From: a virus
IMG/VR virus record: IMGVR_UViG_3300021364_001732
Span: 1 to 26,208 of that record
DNA length: 26,208 bases
Strand: one strand, 5' to 3'
Shown here: positions 14,284 to 22,609 of the stretch, piece by piece
Layout of the letters: each line of letters opens with the position of its first letter
Numbering within the stretch: position 1 is the stretch's first letter
Position numbers and translations under genes: made by a program
The notes under the pieces: generated by a model
The model's database searches: none
Told to the model about the DNA's origin: nothing
The model's input: only the letters and a program-made list of their open reading frames with translations

Positions 14284-15768
14284 ATGGAAATTGTAAAGAT
14301 CAGAAAAGTTAATGAAGCATTCATGAAGATAGAAGCTGACCAAGGAGTCATGCGTGATATCTCTGAACACTTTACTTTCTTTGCTGACAATTACAAATTC
14401 ATGCAACGATACAAGATAGGTATGTGGGATGGTAAAATACGACTTCTAAACTTACTCACAGGAAAAATATATGTGGGGTTATTACCAAGAGTGTTAGAAG
14501 TATGTAAGTCCCTAAATTATAAAGTTGTCTTCGATGATGTAAATGATTTCACTCCAAATTCTATAACAAAATCTGATTTGGAAGATTGGGTTAAAACATT
14601 AAATCTACCTTTCACACCAAGAGATTATCAAATGAGTTCTCTCCATGATATGGTTAATCGTAAAAGAATGGTTGTATTAAGTCCTACTGGTTCTGGTAAG
14701 TCACTTATTATTTATATGTTCATTCGTTGGTTCCTTTCTGAGTATCCTAATGAAAAACTCATGTTAGTAGTGCCAAATGTACACCTTGTTAATCAAATGT
14801 ATCACGACTTTGAAGAATATTCAAGTAAAAATTTATGGAATGTAGAAAATTTTTGCAAAAAGATATATTCTGGTCAAGACAAATCGTTTGAATCCAGTAT
14901 AGTTATAACAACTTGGCAATCAGTATACAAGTTAAGACCAGTTAAATTTGCACCTTTTAAAGCAGTCATATCTGACGAATGTCATTTAGCTAAGGCAACA
15001 TCACTTATTTCAATCCTTGAAAAGATGAAAAATGCTGAATATAGATTTGGTACAACAGGAACACTTGATGATATAAACTTAAATGAATTGACTCTCTGTG
15101 GTTTATTTGGTGATGTGAAAAGGCATGTGACAACTAAAACTTTGATAGAGAATAAGCACCTATCATCGTTCAGAATAAAGTATATAACTTTGAAGTATCC
15201 AGAAGATGAATGTAAAGAAGTTTGTAAGATGGATTATGTGGGTGAAGTTAATTATATTTTGGATCATGAAAAGAGAAATAAATTCCTCAAAAATCTGTGT
15301 AAACACTTGACAGGAAACACTCTAATACTGTATACTTATGTAGAGAAACACGGAAGTATATTATCAGATATTTTAAACGAAATTGAAGGTAAAGAAGTGT
15401 TTTTTATACATGGTGGAGTTGATGCTACTATAAGAGAAGATATAAGAAAAGAAGTTGAAGGAAAAGATAATTGTCTTATAGTTGCATCTTATGGAACATT
15501 TTCAACAGGAGTAAACATCAAGAATCTTCATAATGTCGTATTCGCATCACCAACAAAATCAAAAGTTAGATCACTTCAATCTATTGGTAGGGGTTTGAGA
15601 TTGGGTGAGAATAAAGATGGGTGTATTTTATTTGACATTTGTGATGATTTTTGTGTGAAGAGGAAATCAAATTACATGGTTAAACATGGAAATGAAAGAC
15701 TCAAGATTTACTACAAAGAAAATTTCGACATTGAGATGGTCAACGTCAAGTTCACCGGAAATAAATAA
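14284..15768 (+). CDS. uvsW: Superfamily 2 helicase UvsW
   Basis: The 494-residue product is near the T4 length. UvsW unwinds branched DNA, including R-loops and stalled forks, and helps the switch from origin- to recombination-driven replication. Motifs in order: the Q-like segment FTPRDYQ (110-116), Walker A SPTGSGKS (133-140), motif II DECH (231-234), motif III GTTGTL (about 257-262), motif V-like ASYGTFSTGVNIKNL, and motif VI QSIGRGLRLG (about 432-441). The N-terminal 90 residues form the small DNA-binding domain (YKIGMWDGKIRLLNLLTG). No strong ribosome site precedes the ATG, which lies 3 bases after the uvsY stop, so coupling is likely. The AT-rich sequence after the stop can form only a weak stem. 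Confidence 0.93.
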   Translation: MEIVKIRKVNEAFMKIEADQGVMRDISEHFTFFADNYKFMQRYKIGMWDGKIRLLNLLTGKIYVGLLPRVLEVCKSLNYKVVFDDVNDFTPNSITKSDLEDWVKTLNLPFTPRDYQMSSLHDMVNRKRMVVLSPTGSGKSLIIYMFIRWFLSEYPNEKLMLVVPNVHLVNQMYHDFEEYSSKNLWNVENFCKKIYSGQDKSFESSIVITTWQSVYKLRPVKFAPFKAVISDECHLAKATSLISILEKMKNAEYRFGTTGTLDDINLNELTLCGLFGDVKRHVTTKTLIENKHLSSFRIKYITLKYPEDECKEVCKMDYVGEVNYILDHEKRNKFLKNLCKHLTGNTLILYTYVEKHGSILSDILNEIEGKEVFFIHGGVDATIREDIRKEVEGKDNCLIVASYGTFSTGVNIKNLHNVVFASPTKSKVRSLQSIGRGLRLGENKDGCILFDICDDFCVKRKSNYMVKHGNERLKIYYKENFDIEMVNVKFTGNK

Positions 15769-15789
15769 ATTTTATTTTTAATTTATCTA

Positions 15790-15818
15790 TTGACTTATAT
15801 TATATAATATATTATAAT
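15790..15818 (+). promoter_or_regulatory. Host sigma70-type promoter for g55
   Basis: TTGACT (15790-15795), a 17-bp spacer and TATAAT (15813-15818), 20 bases before the ATG of g55. It is the first promoter of this type in the window and lies in very AT-rich DNA. Confidence 0.75.
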
Positions 15819-15838
15819 ATATATAAAGGAAATAAAAT

Positions 15839-16420
15839 ATGACTAAAGTAAAACCAAAAGATAAAGTACATTATGTGAACAATAAAGAGTTTTATGAATC
15901 AATAAAGGTTTACATCAATCAATGTAAAGTTGCAGAACAAATGGAAGCAGAATTACCAAGAGTTCCTGAGTATATTGGTGAATGTTTTTTTAAGATTGCC
16001 CAGAGAATAGCAACTAAACCCAACTTCACAAACTACACATTCAAAGAAGATATGATTTTAGATGGTGTTGAGAATTGTTTAAGGTATATCAGAAATTTCA
16101 ATCCAGAGAAAAGTAAAAACCCTTTCAGTTATTTCACAACAGTGATAACTTATTCTTTTCTTAGGAGAATTGAAAAGGAGAAGAAGTATACCTACATTAA
16201 GTTGAAAGCAATGGAGAATGAGTTGCATAGACATGATTCAATTGCAAACCTAAATCATTTTGATACTTCAAACTTCTCTGTTGATGGTGAAAACATGTAT
16301 GACAATTTCTTTCAATTCATAAAAGACTATGAAGAGTCCAGAAGAATTAAAAACGAGAAGAAGAAAAAACCAAAGACTAAAAAAAATAACGATCTTAAAT
16401 TATTTCTTGACGATGAATAA
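15839..16420 (+). CDS. 55: Late-transcription sigma factor gp55
   Basis: The 193-residue product (T4: 185) starts at an ATG after AAAGGA. gp55 binds host RNA polymerase core and recognises the late box TATAAATA, with the gp45 clamp as activator. Family marks are IGECFFKIAQRIATKPNF, then YTFKEDMILDGVENCLRYI and NFNPEKSKNPFSYFTTVITYSFLRRI, which correspond to sigma region 2. The C-terminal 50 residues are Lys-rich (RRIKNEKKKKPKTKKN) and end LKLFLDDE, a likely clamp-binding tail. It has a host-type promoter of its own, which fits early or middle synthesis. The seven late boxes upstream in this window are its expected targets. The partner gp33 is not in the window. Confidence 0.92.
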   Translation: MTKVKPKDKVHYVNNKEFYESIKVYINQCKVAEQMEAELPRVPEYIGECFFKIAQRIATKPNFTNYTFKEDMILDGVENCLRYIRNFNPEKSKNPFSYFTTVITYSFLRRIEKEKKYTYIKLKAMENELHRHDSIANLNHFDTSNFSVDGENMYDNFFQFIKDYEESRRIKNEKKKKPKTKKNNDLKLFLDDE

Positions 16421-16434
16421 CCTTGGAGGGTATA

Positions 16435-16722
16435 ATGAATATTCGAGAGTATGAAGGTGTTTTTTACAATTCAGAAGACTTTGACGCAACTGGTAGACCT
16501 TATGAAGATGCTGTCCCTGTGAGAAAAGAAACAGAGGATGAGAAGAAGGAAAGAATTCAAAAGGCACAGATGGCAGATGATACACACAAAGACAAGAAAG
16601 ATTGTAGTAAAAAATGTGGTGGTTGTAACTGTATGAATGAGTATATTCTACTCTTTTCAAATGTAAACAATGATGGTGTGAAATACGACTATTATGGTTT
16701 TAAGATTGAGGATTTTGAATGA
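16435..16722 (+). CDS. Small protein with a Cys cluster, unknown function
   Basis: The product has 95 residues. I chose ATG 16435 because GGAGGG (16425-16430) lies 4 bases upstream; an in-frame TTG at 16423 falls within this ribosome site. The N-terminus is polar (NIREYEGVFYNSEDFDATGRPYEDAV). A charged helix with EKKERIQKAQ follows, then a cluster Cys57-x3-Cys61-x2-Cys64-x-Cys66 (CSKKCGGCNC) that could hold a metal or form disulfides. I do not recognise the family. It sits between g55 and g47, and its stop overlaps the g47 start (ATGA), so it is cotranslated with the nuclease. T4 also has small unknown genes in this interval. Confidence 0.75.
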   Translation: MNIREYEGVFYNSEDFDATGRPYEDAVPVRKETEDEKKERIQKAQMADDTHKDKKDCSKKCGGCNCMNEYILLFSNVNNDGVKYDYYGFKIEDFE

Positions 16723-17777
16723 AATTGGCACTAATAACTGACACACATTTCGGTGGTAGGAATGATAGTCAGATTTTCAATGATTACTTCTTCAAGTTCT
16801 GGGAGGAAGAGTTTTTTCCAACAGTCTTAAAGAAGAAAATCAAAAAAGTAATTCATCTCGGTGATATCTTTGATAGAAGGAAATTTGCTAATATCAAAAC
16901 TCTAAATTCTTTTAGGGAAAGATTTGTTGAATGGTTTGAGAAAAACGGAGTAGAACTTCATATAATTGTGGGAAATCATGATGTCTACTACAAAGACACA
17001 AACCGAGTCAATACACCCAAAGAGATTTTAGGAGATAGGTATAAGAAAGTTAAAATCTATGAAGAACCTGAGATAGTCAAGTTTGGTAAAAGAAAGATTT
17101 TATTTCTCCCTTGGATTAACAGGGAAAACCATGATAAGACTATGGAACTTGTTTCATCAGGTGAAGCATCTGTTGTTATGGGTCATTTGGAATTGAATGG
17201 TTTTAAGATGTACAGAAACTCTGTTTGTCATCAAGGGATGAATCATACAATATTCAATAGTTATGATCTTGTTATGACTGGACACTACCACCACAAATCA
17301 ACAGTGGGGAATATTGCTTATTTGGGAAGTACTTATGAAATCACTTGGTCAGACTATAATGACCCAAGAGGTTTTCATATATTTGATACAAACACTCTTG
17401 ATTTAGAGTATCATCAAAACTCACATAAAATATTCCACAAAATTATCTATAATGATAATGGTGTTGAAACACTTGACAAGATAGTAAAAGACTTCAGTTT
17501 TTGTAAGAATAGTTATGTTAAGGTTTTAGTTGAAGCAAAGAACAATCCATATCTTTTTGATAAGTTTATTGACTCAATTCAACTACATGAACCTTTCGAT
17601 TTATCGATTATTGAAGACTTAAATTTATCTGTTGAAGAAGAGGAGATTGTAAACGAAGCTGAAGATACTGTCACGACACTGAACAAATATGTTGATGGAT
17701 TGGATGTAAATGTCAATCTTGATAGATTAAAAGAAGTTCTACTGTCTTTACATAGAGAAGCAATTGATTTACAATAG
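16719..17777 (+). CDS. 47: Recombination nuclease subunit gp47 (Mre11/SbcD-like)
   Basis: The 352-residue product (T4: 339) is the nuclease half of the gp46-gp47 complex, which resects DNA ends for recombination-dependent replication. All calcineurin-like phosphoesterase motifs are present: DTH (Asp8, His10), GDIFDRR (Asp49), GNHD (residues 85-88), GHLELNG (His156) and TGHYHH (His189, His191). The C-terminal part (about 250-352) is acidic and helical and should contact gp46. The start overlaps the preceding stop by 4 bases. It ends 6 bases before g46. Confidence 0.95.
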   Translation: MKLALITDTHFGGRNDSQIFNDYFFKFWEEEFFPTVLKKKIKKVIHLGDIFDRRKFANIKTLNSFRERFVEWFEKNGVELHIIVGNHDVYYKDTNRVNTPKEILGDRYKKVKIYEEPEIVKFGKRKILFLPWINRENHDKTMELVSSGEASVVMGHLELNGFKMYRNSVCHQGMNHTIFNSYDLVMTGHYHHKSTVGNIAYLGSTYEITWSDYNDPRGFHIFDTNTLDLEYHQNSHKIFHKIIYNDNGVETLDKIVKDFSFCKNSYVKVLVEAKNNPYLFDKFIDSIQLHEPFDLSIIEDLNLSVEEEEIVNEAEDTVTTLNKYVDGLDVNVNLDRLKEVLLSLHREAIDLQ

Positions 17778-17783
17778 AGTATT

Positions 17784-19493
17784 ATGATAATTTTTACAAA
17801 AGTTCGTTACAAAAATTTTCTTTCCACTGGGAATTATTTCAATGAGATACAGTTGGACAATAGTCCATCCACTTTGATTATGGGTAAAAATGGTGGAGGG
17901 AAGTCAACATTCTTAGATGCTATCTGTTTTGGTTTGTTTGGTAAGGCATTTAGAAATATCAATAAGAATCAGATGATAAATTCTATAAATGAAAAGGGTA
18001 CAGTAGTTGAGATTGAGTTCTCTATAGGTTCAAAAGAATATATGGTAAGAAGGGGTATCAAACCAAACATCTTCGAGATATATTTGAACGGTGAGTTTAT
18101 CAATCAGTCAGCAGATGTTAGAGATTTTCAAAAGAAACTTGAAAAAACTATTCTCAAGATGAACTATAAATCGTTCACACAAATAGTCATTTTAGGTTCC
18201 TCTAGCTTTACACCCTTTATGAAACTTTCAACCCAGAACAGAAGAGATGTGATTGAGGATATTTTAGATATTGACATATTCAGTATCATGAACACACTTC
18301 TCAAAGAAAGGTCTTCTGTACTTAAAACTGAAATGTCCCAGAATGACTATGATATAAAGTCCCTTGAATCTGGTATTGAGATGAAAGAGGAGTATATTGA
18401 AAAGTTGAAAGGTACAAAGCAAGATAGGGTTGAATCAATCAGAAGAGATATTCAAGAATGTAAGAGTACCATAGGTGAACTACAACTCCAAATTGATACA
18501 AAGATGAAAGAAATTGAGTCAATAACTATTGGTGACATCGGTAAACTGAATTCTGATCTTGAGGAGAGGGTTGATATTTTCAAGAAAATGAAAAACAACA
18601 AAGACAGACTCAAAAGAGAAAACAAGTTTTTCACAGAGAATAATCACTGTAATACATGTCACCAAGATATTGATGAGGAACTTTCAACTGAAATCATAAC
18701 AAATAATCAGAAAAGAATATCTGATTTAGATTCTGCTTTTGTTGATATACAGAAAATGATTTCAAATGTTAATGATTCAATCAAAGTTGAACAAGACAAA
18801 GTTGACACTGTAAATGAAATCAATACAGAGATACTTCATCTGAATCAAGAGATTGGTTTTCAGAATAAGAGTATTGAAAAGTATGAGAAAGAGATCGAGT
18901 TTCTTAAAAATAAGAATGATATGATTGATGGTGAGTATGAATCTCTAAATAAAATGAAAGAACAACACCAAGAATCACAGAAAAGTAAAGTTGAATTTTT
19001 GGAAAGAAATGAAATCTACAATATATGCAGTGTTTTATTGAAAGATACTGGTATTAAGACTAGAATCATAAAACAATATCTTCCGATTATGAACAAACTA
19101 ATCAATGGATATCTTAATGATTTTGATTTCTTTGCAAATTTTAATCTTGACGAGAACTTCAATGAAGTGATAAAATCAAGACATAGAGATGAATTTTCTT
19201 ACGATTCATTCTCAGAAGGTGAAAAACAGAGAATAGATTTAGCAATTCTTTTCACATGGAGGGAAGTGGCTAGAATGAAAAACTCTGTTAACACTAATTT
19301 ACTAATATTAGACGAGGTATTTGATTCTTCACTTGATGCTGAGGGAACAGAGAACTTCATGAAGGTTATGAACACCTTAGAAGGTAAAGGATTAAACACT
19401 TTCGTTATATCACACAAAACAGATTTATTAGCAGATAAATTTGACAAACAAATTAAATTTGAGAAGATTGGTAACTTCTCTCACAAAAAATAG
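17784..19493 (+). CDS. 46: Recombination ATPase subunit gp46 (Rad50/SbcC-like)
   Basis: The 569-residue product (T4: 560) is the ATPase partner of gp47. Walker A GKNGGGKS lies at residues 34-41. A Q-loop-like segment (SFTQIVILGSSSFTPFMKL) follows near 135. Two long coiled coils (about 190-275 and 305-410) flank a zinc hook with Cys289-x-x-Cys292 (NHCNTCHQD). The ABC signature FSEGEKQRIDLAILF is near residue 477, and Walker B LLILDEVFDSSLD near 514, followed by a His-switch segment VISHK. All parts needed for function are present. The terminal TAG lies directly before the -35 box of the g45 promoter. Confidence 0.95.
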   Translation: MIIFTKVRYKNFLSTGNYFNEIQLDNSPSTLIMGKNGGGKSTFLDAICFGLFGKAFRNINKNQMINSINEKGTVVEIEFSIGSKEYMVRRGIKPNIFEIYLNGEFINQSADVRDFQKKLEKTILKMNYKSFTQIVILGSSSFTPFMKLSTQNRRDVIEDILDIDIFSIMNTLLKERSSVLKTEMSQNDYDIKSLESGIEMKEEYIEKLKGTKQDRVESIRRDIQECKSTIGELQLQIDTKMKEIESITIGDIGKLNSDLEERVDIFKKMKNNKDRLKRENKFFTENNHCNTCHQDIDEELSTEIITNNQKRISDLDSAFVDIQKMISNVNDSIKVEQDKVDTVNEINTEILHLNQEIGFQNKSIEKYEKEIEFLKNKNDMIDGEYESLNKMKEQHQESQKSKVEFLERNEIYNICSVLLKDTGIKTRIIKQYLPIMNKLINGYLNDFDFFANFNLDENFNEVIKSRHRDEFSYDSFSEGEKQRIDLAILFTWREVARMKNSVNTNLLILDEVFDSSLDAEGTENFMKVMNTLEGKGLNTFVISHKTDLLADKFDKQIKFEKIGNFSHKK

Positions 19494-19522
19494 TTGACAA
19501 CCATTTCAAAATGTGTCATAAT
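19494..19522 (+). promoter_or_regulatory. Host sigma70-type promoter for the clamp operon
   Basis: TTGACA (19494-19499), a 17-bp spacer and CATAAT (19517-19522). It starts at the base after the g46 stop and would drive g45, g44, g62 and regA. Confidence 0.7.
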
Positions 19523-19555
19523 AGTAGTATGACATTTAACTAGGAGATCTATATT

Positions 19556-20245
19556 ATGAGTGCAATTTCCGTATCAGAAGATACTTTGAGAACCTTAAAA
19601 AACCTTGCCAGTATTAACCAGAGTTTACTTTTTACTTCTGGAAATACACTATCCACTATCAACAGTAGTAACAATGTTTTGTGTACTGCTCAGATTTCAG
19701 AAGACTTGCCAGCAGAGTTTGGTATTTATGATCTGAATAACTTACTAGGTACACTTTCTTTATTCACTAATCCTCAACTGGATATTAATTCCGATGGTGG
19801 TTATATGACTATTCGTGATGGTGAGAACTCTGGAACTACTGTAAAATATACTTTTGCCAGTAGGAACTTGATTAAAGTTCCACCGAAGAATCACATCACC
19901 TTACCAAGTGAAGATGTTTCTTTCACACTTGATGCAGATACACTTGCTAAATTACAAAAGGCAAGTTCAGTTATGGGTCTTCAATACCTATTTGTAAACG
20001 GTTCTGAGGGTGTTATCACAGTTGAACTAGGTAAACCTAGTGATGCTAATAGTAATCGTTTCAGAATCGTTGTAGGTGAAACACCACATGAGTTCTCTTT
20101 CATCTTTTTGATGGAGAATATCAAACTCTTACCAGATGATTATGATGTTGTGATTTCATCTCAATGTATCTCACAGTTCACATCTGTAAATTCTAACAGA
20201 ACATATTGGATATCAACAGAAACTGGTTCCAAATTCAATTCATAA
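19556..20245 (+). CDS. 45: Sliding clamp gp45
   Basis: The 229-residue product (T4: 228) is the trimeric processivity clamp. It tethers gp43 to DNA and also activates late transcription through gp55 and gp33. Recognition rests on length, on position ahead of g44/g62, and on clamp-like features: an N-terminal ISVSEDTLRTLKNLASINQS helix, the FGIYDLNNLLGTLSLF segment typical of T4-like clamps, and VVISSQCISQFTS near the C-terminus. The ATG follows TAGGAG (19541-19546). Its TAA stop is part of the TAAGGAG ribosome site of g44, 9 bases before that start. Confidence 0.92.
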   Translation: MSAISVSEDTLRTLKNLASINQSLLFTSGNTLSTINSSNNVLCTAQISEDLPAEFGIYDLNNLLGTLSLFTNPQLDINSDGGYMTIRDGENSGTTVKYTFASRNLIKVPPKNHITLPSEDVSFTLDADTLAKLQKASSVMGLQYLFVNGSEGVITVELGKPSDANSNRFRIVVGETPHEFSFIFLMENIKLLPDDYDVVISSQCISQFTSVNSNRTYWISTETGSKFNS

Positions 20246-20254
20246 GGAGAGTTC

Positions 20255-21202
20255 ATGAAAACTGGTGAAGAGTATATCTGGGCGCAAAAGTATCGACCAA
20301 AGACAGTTGATGAGTGTATCATTGTAGATGAACTCAAAGACAGATTTCAGAACTTTGTGGAGAATGGTGATCTACCAAATCTCCTACTTCATGGAACAGC
20401 AGGTACAGGTAAAACCACTGTTGCAAAAGCAGTATTGGAAACTCTGGGTTGTGATTACATAGAAATTAATGGTTCACTTGAAGGTAGAAACATTGATACT
20501 CTAAGAAACACAATCAAGAGTTTTGCCAGTTCTGTTTCCTTTACTGGTGGAAGGAAGTTCGTATTGTTAGATGAGGCTGACGGTTTGAATCCAACTTCAT
20601 TACAACCTGCTTTGCGTGGGTTTATGGAAGAGTTTTCTGCCAACTGTGGTTTCATTCTAACATGTAACTTCAAAGACAAGATTATCAAACCATTACATTC
20701 AAGGTGTAGTGTAATTAATTTTGTCGTTCCAAAAGATAAAAAACCTGTGATTGCTGCTGCCTTCTACAAAAGAGTCTGTGAAATTCTTGTAAAGGAAGGT
20801 GTTAAGTATGAAAAAGCAGTTGTAGTTAAACTTATACAAAAACACTTCCCTGATTTCAGAAGAGTGTTGAATGAACTACAACAATGTGCCAATGCTTCTG
20901 GTGGTATTACTAGTGAGGTTCTAGTTTCCAATGACGCAGCTATGGATGAACTTATTGTTCATTTGAAAGAGAAAAACTTCTCAAAGATGCGTGAATGGGT
21001 GTCTAATCACGGTGATACTGACCCAGAAAGGTTTTTTAGAAAACTATATGACGGAATGTATGAATGGATGAAACCTGAGACTATACCAACAGTTGTTGTG
21101 ACTCTTGCTGAATATCAATACAAAGCATGTTTTGTTGCTGACCAAGAGATCAATACTGTTGCTTGTCTTACTGAACTCATGGCTAATGAGGTTTGTAAAT
21201 AA
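20255..21202 (+). CDS. 44: Clamp-loader ATPase gp44
   Basis: The 315-residue product (T4: 319) is the large clamp-loader subunit, a AAA+ ATPase that with gp62 opens gp45 and places it on DNA. Visible motifs are WAQKYRPKTVDECI at the N-terminus, Walker A GTAGTGKT (47-54), Walker B VLLDEADGL (Asp106-Glu107-Ala-Asp), sensor 1 ILTCNFKDKI, and the arginine finger in LHSRCS (Arg150). A C-terminal helical collar domain follows. Its TAA stop shares one base with the g62 start (TAATG). Confidence 0.96.
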   Translation: MKTGEEYIWAQKYRPKTVDECIIVDELKDRFQNFVENGDLPNLLLHGTAGTGKTTVAKAVLETLGCDYIEINGSLEGRNIDTLRNTIKSFASSVSFTGGRKFVLLDEADGLNPTSLQPALRGFMEEFSANCGFILTCNFKDKIIKPLHSRCSVINFVVPKDKKPVIAAAFYKRVCEILVKEGVKYEKAVVVKLIQKHFPDFRRVLNELQQCANASGGITSEVLVSNDAAMDELIVHLKEKNFSKMREWVSNHGDTDPERFFRKLYDGMYEWMKPETIPTVVVTLAEYQYKACFVADQEINTVACLTELMANEVCK

Positions 21203-21693
21203 TGAAATTATTTGAAGAACTACCAGATGAAGTTAAATTTGATGATGAAGAGTGTTCCAAAGAGAGTTATTGCCCGTTTAAGTTCTTTTTAAGGTCTATA
21301 AATACCACCAAGGAGAATGTTTTATTGGATGACAGTAATGGTAAGATAGAGGAAGCATACAACCCTTTTATTATTAATAAGACTTTATCATACTTTCCTG
21401 ATACCATTATGCAATCCAATACAATGAATCAATTTTTCGATATCGACAAGAAGTTACAATATGACTTTTTGCTAAATAGTATTAGAAAGAAAAAAAGATT
21501 TAGTAGGTGGATTAAGTCTAACATTGAAGAGAATGTTGACACCGTAAAGCAATATTACAAAGTTGGAAATGAGAAGGCTGTTGAAATATTATCTTTACTT
21601 AATGATGAACAACTATCTATAATAAAAAGTGAATTGAGTGAAGGTGGCATAAGTGGAAGAAGAAGTAGTCGTACAAGGATTCGTGGAGATTAA
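21202..21693 (+). CDS. 62: Clamp-loader small subunit gp62
   Basis: The 163-residue product (T4: 187) is the single non-ATPase subunit of the loader. It has the SYCPFKFFLRSINTTKEN segment near the N-terminus and a basic helical stretch (LLNSIRKKKRFSRWIKSNIE). Recognition is mostly by position between g44 and regA with one-base overlap at its start. The C-terminus is a basic SGRRSSRTRIRGD tail read in overlap with the start of regA. A TATAAATA at 21297 lies within the coding sequence and is probably chance. Confidence 0.87.
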   Translation: MKLFEELPDEVKFDDEECSKESYCPFKFFLRSINTTKENVLLDDSNGKIEEAYNPFIINKTLSYFPDTIMQSNTMNQFFDIDKKLQYDFLLNSIRKKKRFSRWIKSNIEENVDTVKQYYKVGNEKAVEILSLLNDEQLSIIKSELSEGGISGRRSSRTRIRGD

Positions 21694-22051
21694 ACTTAAA
21701 AAGTCTGAGGATTTTTTAAAGATAAAAGAAACCTTGACAAGAATGGGGATACCATCTATAAAAGATAGGAAGTTATACCAATCTTGTCATATTCTACATA
21801 AAAAGGGCAAATATTACATTGTCCATTTCAAAGAATTATTCAAACTCGACGGAAAAAATACAGAAATTGAAGAAGAAGATGTGCAACGAAGGAATTTGAT
21901 TTGTTCTCTTTTAGAGGAATGGGAACTGATTGAATTGGTTGATAAAAGTAAAATTGAAGATAAACTTCACATAAAGAAAATAAAAATAATACCATTCTCA
22001 AAAAAAGATGAATGGGAACTTATAGCAAAATATAATATTGGTAAATATTGA
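21653..22051 (+). CDS. regA: Translational repressor RegA
   Basis: RegA binds the start regions of many phage early mRNAs and blocks translation. The core (KKSEDFLKIKETLTRMGIPS, LYQSCHILHKKGKYYIVHFKE, LLEEWELIELVD, KDEWELIAKYNIGKY) closely matches T4 RegA as I recall it. The start is uncertain. GTG 21653 (132 residues) has AAGG at 21641-21644 with good spacing. GTG 21683 would give 122 residues, the T4 length, and begins VEIKLKKSEDF like the T4 start, but AAGGA is only 3 bases away. I list the longer form. Either start lies inside the end of g62, so coupling is likely. Confidence 0.93.
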   Translation: MEEEVVVQGFVEIKLKKSEDFLKIKETLTRMGIPSIKDRKLYQSCHILHKKGKYYIVHFKELFKLDGKNTEIEEEDVQRRNLICSLLEEWELIELVDKSKIEDKLHIKKIKIIPFSKKDEWELIAKYNIGKY

Positions 22052-22076
22052 CATTAAAATTGATCTAGTGTATACT
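22048..22076 (+). promoter_or_regulatory. Host sigma70-type promoter for hsp20
   Basis: TTGACA (22048-22053), a 17-bp spacer and TATACT (22071-22076). The -35 box overlaps the regA stop codon (22049-22051). It would drive hsp20, the amidase gene and the next small gene. Confidence 0.75.
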
Positions 22077-22080
22077 AGAT
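22063..22080 (+). promoter_or_regulatory. Candidate operator overlapping the hsp20 -10 box
   Basis: ATCTAGT (22063-22069) and ACTAGAT (22074-22080) are perfect inverted repeats separated by GTAT. The 18-bp element covers the -10 box, so a dimeric protein bound here would block initiation. Part of the symmetry comes from the -10 sequence itself. Confidence 0.4.
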
Positions 22081-22094
22081 ATGTAAACTAAAAC

Positions 22095-22159
22095 AAAGAT
22101 GCCAATTTGGGTCTTTATTACTCAACTTGCTTATTTAAGGAGTTGAACAAGGAGTTATT
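22095..22159 (+). promoter_or_regulatory. Structured hsp20 leader with two ribosome sites
   Basis: A hairpin pairs AAAGAT (22095-22100) with GTCTTT (22111-22116) and CCA with TGG, with one bulged G. Then TCAACT (22122-22127) can pair with AGTTGA (22141-22146), which overlaps the first AAGGAG (22137-22142). A second AAGGAG lies at 22149-22154, 5 bases from the ATG. AAGGAGTT occurs twice, 12 bases apart. CTTG (22126-22129) can instead pair with CAAG (22148-22151) at the second site. The leader could control translation, for example by temperature; this is inference. Confidence 0.4.
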
Positions 22160-22561
22160 ATGCAAATGTCGAAATTTTTTGAGTTAGCTATTGCTGACAG
22201 TTTTTTGAAAGATAGTTTCAGTTTCAAGACTGAATCTAGTTACTACCCACCACACAATATCCTAAAACACAATGACAATAAGTTTGTTTTAGAAATTGCT
22301 GTTGCTGGTTTCTCACAGGAAGAATTAGAAGTGTTACTTGATAAGAATACTTTGGTTGTAACTGGTGAGAAGAAAAAATCTGAAGATTTATCAGTATCTT
22401 ACTTACATAAGGGAATTGGAAATAGAAGTTTCAAAAAGTCCTTTGTATTAGAAAGATATTTGGTAGTTGATGATGTCAACCTTTCAGATGGAATTCTAAA
22501 AATAGTTCTAGAAAGAGTTGTACCAGAAGAGGAACAACCTAGAATCTTAGAAATAGGTTAA
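22160..22561 (+). CDS. Hsp20-family small heat shock protein
   Basis: The 133-residue product has an alpha-crystallin domain at about residues 30-120. Recognisable strands are PPHNILKHNDNKFVLEIAVAGFSQEELEV, DKNTLVVTGEKK, the GIGNRSFKKSFVLERYLVVDDVNLSDGIL loop-strand, and LKIVLERVVPEEEQP. This is the IbpA-like pattern with the A-G-F/F-x-R-x-F-x-L signatures. The N-terminal arm is short (FFELAIADSFLKDSF). Hsp20 proteins hold unfolding proteins soluble; I recall that many marine T4-like phages carry one. ATG 22160 has a good ribosome site; ATG 22166 is a possible alternative. It is the first gene of a three-gene cassette between regA and g43. Confidence 0.9.
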   Translation: MQMSKFFELAIADSFLKDSFSFKTESSYYPPHNILKHNDNKFVLEIAVAGFSQEELEVLLDKNTLVVTGEKKKSEDLSVSYLHKGIGNRSFKKSFVLERYLVVDDVNLSDGILKIVLERVVPEEEQPRILEIG

Positions 22562-22577
22562 AAAGTTTTTTAAATAA

Positions 22578-22601
22578 GGTGAGAGGGTAAAACCTCTCGC
22601 C
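22578..22601 (+). other. Stable hairpin just before the amidase start
   Basis: GGTGAGAGG (22578-22586) pairs over 9 bp, one G-U pair included, with CCTCTCGCC (22593-22601) around a 6-base loop. No T-run follows, so it is not a clear terminator. The amidase ATG lies 8 bases downstream, and the only AGG-type ribosome sequences are in the 5' arm. Confidence 0.6.
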
Positions 22602-22609
22602 TATATATT

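Noticed and set aside
15766-15785. AT-only inverted repeat after uvsW as a terminator
   Set aside because: TAAATT/AATTTA with a U-rich loop is weak and lacks a GC stem.
21297-21304. TATAAATA within g62
   Set aside because: It lies inside coding sequence, reads as codons for SINT, has no late gene downstream, and the neighbourhood uses host-type promoters.
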